Source: an uncultured Nitrosopumilaceae archaeon
Lineage (GTDB): Archaea > Thermoproteota > Nitrososphaeria > Nitrososphaerales > Nitrosopumilaceae
Length of the DNA: 6,787 bases
Assembly (NCBI GenBank): GCA_937875805.1
Contig: CALFHG010000046.1
Coordinates: 1 to 6,787 of the forward strand
Direction of reading: 5' to 3'
This document shows, piece by piece, positions 5,463 to 6,787 of the stretch. How positions within the stretch are numbered: position 1 is the first letter of the stretch; every line of letters begins with the position of its first letter. The notes beneath the pieces are model-generated. The model saw only the letters and a list, made by a program, of their open reading frames with translations, made no database searches and was not told the origin of the DNA. Made by a program: the position numbers and the translations under genes.

Positions 5463-5470
5463 TTTATAAT
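5463..5470 (+). promoter_or_regulatory. TATA box of the metalloprotease gene
   Basis: TTTATAAT is centred about 25 nt upstream of the ATG at 5492, which has no SD sequence, as expected for a leaderless archaeal transcript. The gene therefore appears to be transcribed separately from the nitroreductase gene 77 nt upstream. Confidence 0.6.
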
Positions 5471-5491
5471 CTATTCTTTACACCTTGATAC

Positions 5492-6436
5492 ATGAAAAAA
5501 TTATTGTTTCCAGTAATCTTTTCTTTGTTAATTACAATGACTAGTGTCAGTTATGCGTCTACTGTTTCTGCACCCCAAGTATGTTTAGAATCATTTCCAG
5601 AAGATTCTAGTTTATCTCAAATAAAAAAAGATCTTTACATCAAAGAAATCAAGGCAGGAATTACTGAATGGGAAAACATGCTAAAAAATCAATCATCCCT
5701 CCCAAGAGCTGAAAACTGGAAATGGGAAATTGATGTAGTAAACTATTTGGACTCTATTGATTGTGATGTAATTGTAAAGTTCAAAGACCAACCTGAAGGA
5801 GATGACGCCAAGCTAACTTTGGGAACTTTTCAAAATGTTGAAGGTATTGGAATAATTAACATGTATTATTTTACCCCCTATGTTTGTGAGGTTAATCGAG
5901 ACTCTCAATACATCTATCATGGAATTTGTAGAAATCCAATTGATCTTGCCACTACTGTAGAGTTTGGTTCGATATTTCGTCACGAGTTTGGCCATGCACT
6001 TGGTTTGGGTCATGTCAATATCCCAACATCTCTAATGCATCCAACTTTTGAATTAATTAGCTACAAGGGAAGAATTACTACTGGAGATGTAAAAAATGTC
6101 ATTGACCTGTATCCTGATGGATTTTATTTTGAAAAATCACTCAAAGAGTCTATTATGCCGTCAATTCCAGAAAAATTAATTCCTGATTGGATTAAAAACA
6201 ATGCATTATGGTGGTCCGATGATACAATTGATGATGAGACATTTGTTTTAGGAATAAAATATTTGGTTGCTCAGGAAATTCTATACATTCCTGTAACTGT
6301 AATTGATGATGTTACAGAGATTCCCTTTTGGATTAAAAACAATGCACGATGGTGGGCAGATGACTTAATTGATGATGAGACATTTGTTATAGGAATTCAG
6401 TATTTGATTAAACACGGGATTATTCAAATTAATTAA
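5492..6436 (+). CDS. Secreted matrixin-like zinc metalloprotease with two C-terminal repeats
   Basis: A 314-residue exported protein. Residues 1-22 form a Sec signal peptide (M-K-K, a hydrophobic core, then S-Y-A before the likely cut). The catalytic site of a metzincin of the matrixin (M10) type is complete: H-E-F-G-H-A-L-G-L-G-H, with zinc ligands H164, H168 and H174 and catalytic E165, then the Met-turn at M182 (S-L-M-H-P), with the same His-to-Met spacing as matrix metalloproteases. There is no P-R-C-G cysteine-switch prodomain. Four cysteines between the signal and the active site (C31 and those in D-C-D, Y-V-C-E, G-I-C-R) could form two disulfides outside the cell. The C-terminus carries two 35-residue repeats (230-264 and 277-311), probably for surface attachment or binding rather than catalysis. 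It has its own TATA box. Extracellular proteolysis is inferred; the substrate is unknown. Confidence 0.88.
   Translation: MKKLLFPVIFSLLITMTSVSYASTVSAPQVCLESFPEDSSLSQIKKDLYIKEIKAGITEWENMLKNQSSLPRAENWKWEIDVVNYLDSIDCDVIVKFKDQPEGDDAKLTLGTFQNVEGIGIINMYYFTPYVCEVNRDSQYIYHGICRNPIDLATTVEFGSIFRHEFGHALGLGHVNIPTSLMHPTFELISYKGRITTGDVKNVIDLYPDGFYFEKSLKESIMPSIPEKLIPDWIKNNALWWSDDTIDDETFVLGIKYLVAQEILYIPVTVIDDVTEIPFWIKNNARWWADDLIDDETFVIGIQYLIKHGIIQIN
6179..6424 (+). repeat. Two 35-residue W-I-K-N-N-A-x-W-W repeats inside the protease gene
   Basis: Coding repeats at 6179-6283 and 6320-6424, 141 nt apart, are identical at 24 of 35 residues. The conserved core is I-P-x-W-I-K-N-N-A-x-W-W-x-D-D-x-I-D-D-E, then T-F-V-x-G-I-x-Y-L. 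Identity is also high in DNA (for example GATTAAAAACAATGCA, and TTGATGATGAGACATTTGTT in both), pointing to a fairly recent duplication or gene conversion. Similar repeats are, to my knowledge, common at the C-termini of predicted secreted thaumarchaeal proteins, with no established function. Confidence 0.85.
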
Positions 6437-6458
6437 ATTCTTTTGTGGATAATTCAGT

Positions 6459-6470
6459 TCTTTGTTTTTT
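6459..6470 (+). terminator. T-rich stretch after the metalloprotease gene
   Basis: TCTTTGTTTTTT lies about 22-33 nt past the stop codon with no hairpin before it. Archaeal RNA polymerase can terminate on such oligo-T runs, so this is a reasonable but unproven terminator. It also lies beyond the end of the convergent small ORF. Confidence 0.35.
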
Positions 6471-6490
6471 CAAACTATTCTTTGAGTGGA

Positions 6491-6592
6491 TTATTCCTCT
6501 GGTTGTCCCCATTCATCATCAGGGGCCTCTAATTGGTTCCATCTACTTTGAATTGTTTTGAATATGTTTTTTTTATTTTTTGATTGAAACAT
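6491..6592 (-). CDS. Candidate 33-residue microprotein, function unknown
   Basis: A short ATG-started frame that I do not recognise. The first half is basic (M-F-Q-S-K-N-K-K-N-I-F-K-T-I-Q-S-R), the second acidic and Trp-containing (W-N-Q-L-E-A-P-D-D-E-W-G-Q-P-E-E). There is no hydrophobic segment, so a soluble, perhaps nucleic-acid- or protein-binding peptide is conceivable. The case for it being real is the promoter: on the minus strand TTAAATA (6620-6614) is centred 25 nt above the ATG, the same leaderless geometry as the protease gene and the 106-residue gene. The frame ends TAA at 6491, convergent to the protease gene. Chance ORFs of this length are common, so confidence rests on the promoter and on the non-random two-part composition. 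Confidence 0.45.
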   Translation of the reverse strand: MFQSKNKKNIFKTIQSRWNQLEAPDDEWGQPEE

Positions 6593-6601
6593 GAATCTGT
6601 T

Positions 6602-6620
6602 ATACAAAATTTGTATTTAA
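6602..6620 (-). promoter_or_regulatory. TATA box and 15-bp palindrome upstream of the microprotein ORF
   Basis: Minus-strand TTAAATA (6620-6614) is placed as a leaderless TATA box for the ATG at 6592. A perfect 7-bp-arm dyad, ATACAAA-A-TTTGTAT (6602-6616), overlaps the edge of that box and extends toward the start site, a position where a bound repressor would block transcription. Confidence 0.4.
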
Positions 6621-6666
6621 CCACGACGTAGAAATTATACGTGAAAAAATAATCCTTTGATTCTAG

Positions 6667-6787
6667 ACTCTTTTTGAGAATATACAATTAGATTCCAATT
6701 TGCAATGCATTTTAGAATTTCCAGATATGATGATGGTTGTAGTTGGCAAAAGAGCAGAGAATGCTGGTGTTCGTGGTGGTCAAATTA
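6667..6787 (+). pseudogene. Degenerate second nitroreductase copy, C-terminal remnant (runs off window)
   Basis: From 6667 an open frame reads L-F-E-N-I-Q-L ... F-P-D-M-M-M-V-V-V-G-K-R-A-E-N-A, then G-V-R-G-G-Q-I. It aligns without gaps to the intact nitroreductase from G-F-E-Y-N to R-G-G-Q-L (around residues 152-188). In DNA, 6730-6787 is close to 5322-5378. A TAG closes the frame at 6664, and only about 230 nt separate it from the protease stop, with no match to the first ~150 residues of a nitroreductase. The N-terminal FMN-binding part is thus missing, and the region between F-E and M-M has diverged strongly while the last 20 residues have not. It is most simply a decaying duplicate. A short functional ORF from ATG 6727 cannot be excluded because the 3' end is outside the window. 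Confidence 0.65.

Noticed and set aside
5813..6013. Minus-strand frame inside the metalloprotease gene
   Set aside because: It covers the zinc-binding active site on the other strand; the plus-strand reading is unambiguous.

Overview
The window looks like chromosomal DNA of an AT-rich ammonia-oxidising thaumarchaeon of the Nitrosopumilus/Nitrosarchaeum kind. Four things point there: archaeal-type L30e, NusA, S12 and S7 in tandem; intron-bearing tRNA-Gln with an A1-U72 pair; start codons lying about 25 nt below TATA-like boxes, as in leaderless archaeal genes; and a secreted protein ending in the W-I-K-N-N-A-x-W-W repeats that I associate with thaumarchaeal surface proteins. The taxonomic placement is inference from gene content, not from a search.

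Positions 1-316 hold the C-terminal end of a TPR protein. Positions 391-2282 are a translation/transcription operon, rpl30e-nusA-rps12-rps7, with gaps of 60, 3 and 2 nt. A tRNA-Gln(CUG) gene with a 15-nt intron lies convergent to it (2310-2397, minus). Next comes a divergent pair: a small unrecognised protein with a possible winged helix (2443-2763, minus) and a YkgJ-type cysteine-cluster protein (2799-3503, plus). The cluster protein converges on a geranylgeranyl-reductase-like flavoprotein (3500-4513, minus), and the two stop codons share one TTAA.

The roughly 300 bp between the flavoprotein and a nitroreductase-family gene (4812-5414) contains the most unusual feature: three tandem 42-bp modules (4648-4773). 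Each consists of a CTKTC box, a 24-nt inverted repeat and CTTAAG, all exactly in phase. The arms differ between modules but stay complementary. The array ends just upstream of the nitroreductase TATA box, so it looks like a regulatory array for that gene or for both divergent genes.

Downstream lies a secreted matrixin-type zinc metalloprotease with two C-terminal repeats (5492-6436). It is followed by a candidate 33-residue microprotein on the minus strand (6491-6592) with its own TATA box and a palindrome over the expected transcription start. The window ends in a second, degenerate nitroreductase fragment (6667-6787) that resembles the C-terminus of the intact gene about 1.4 kb upstream.

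The ribosomal block is ordinary core genome. The stretch from about 4550 to the end is more accessory in character, with a repeat array, a duplicated gene remnant, a secreted protease and a small ORF.
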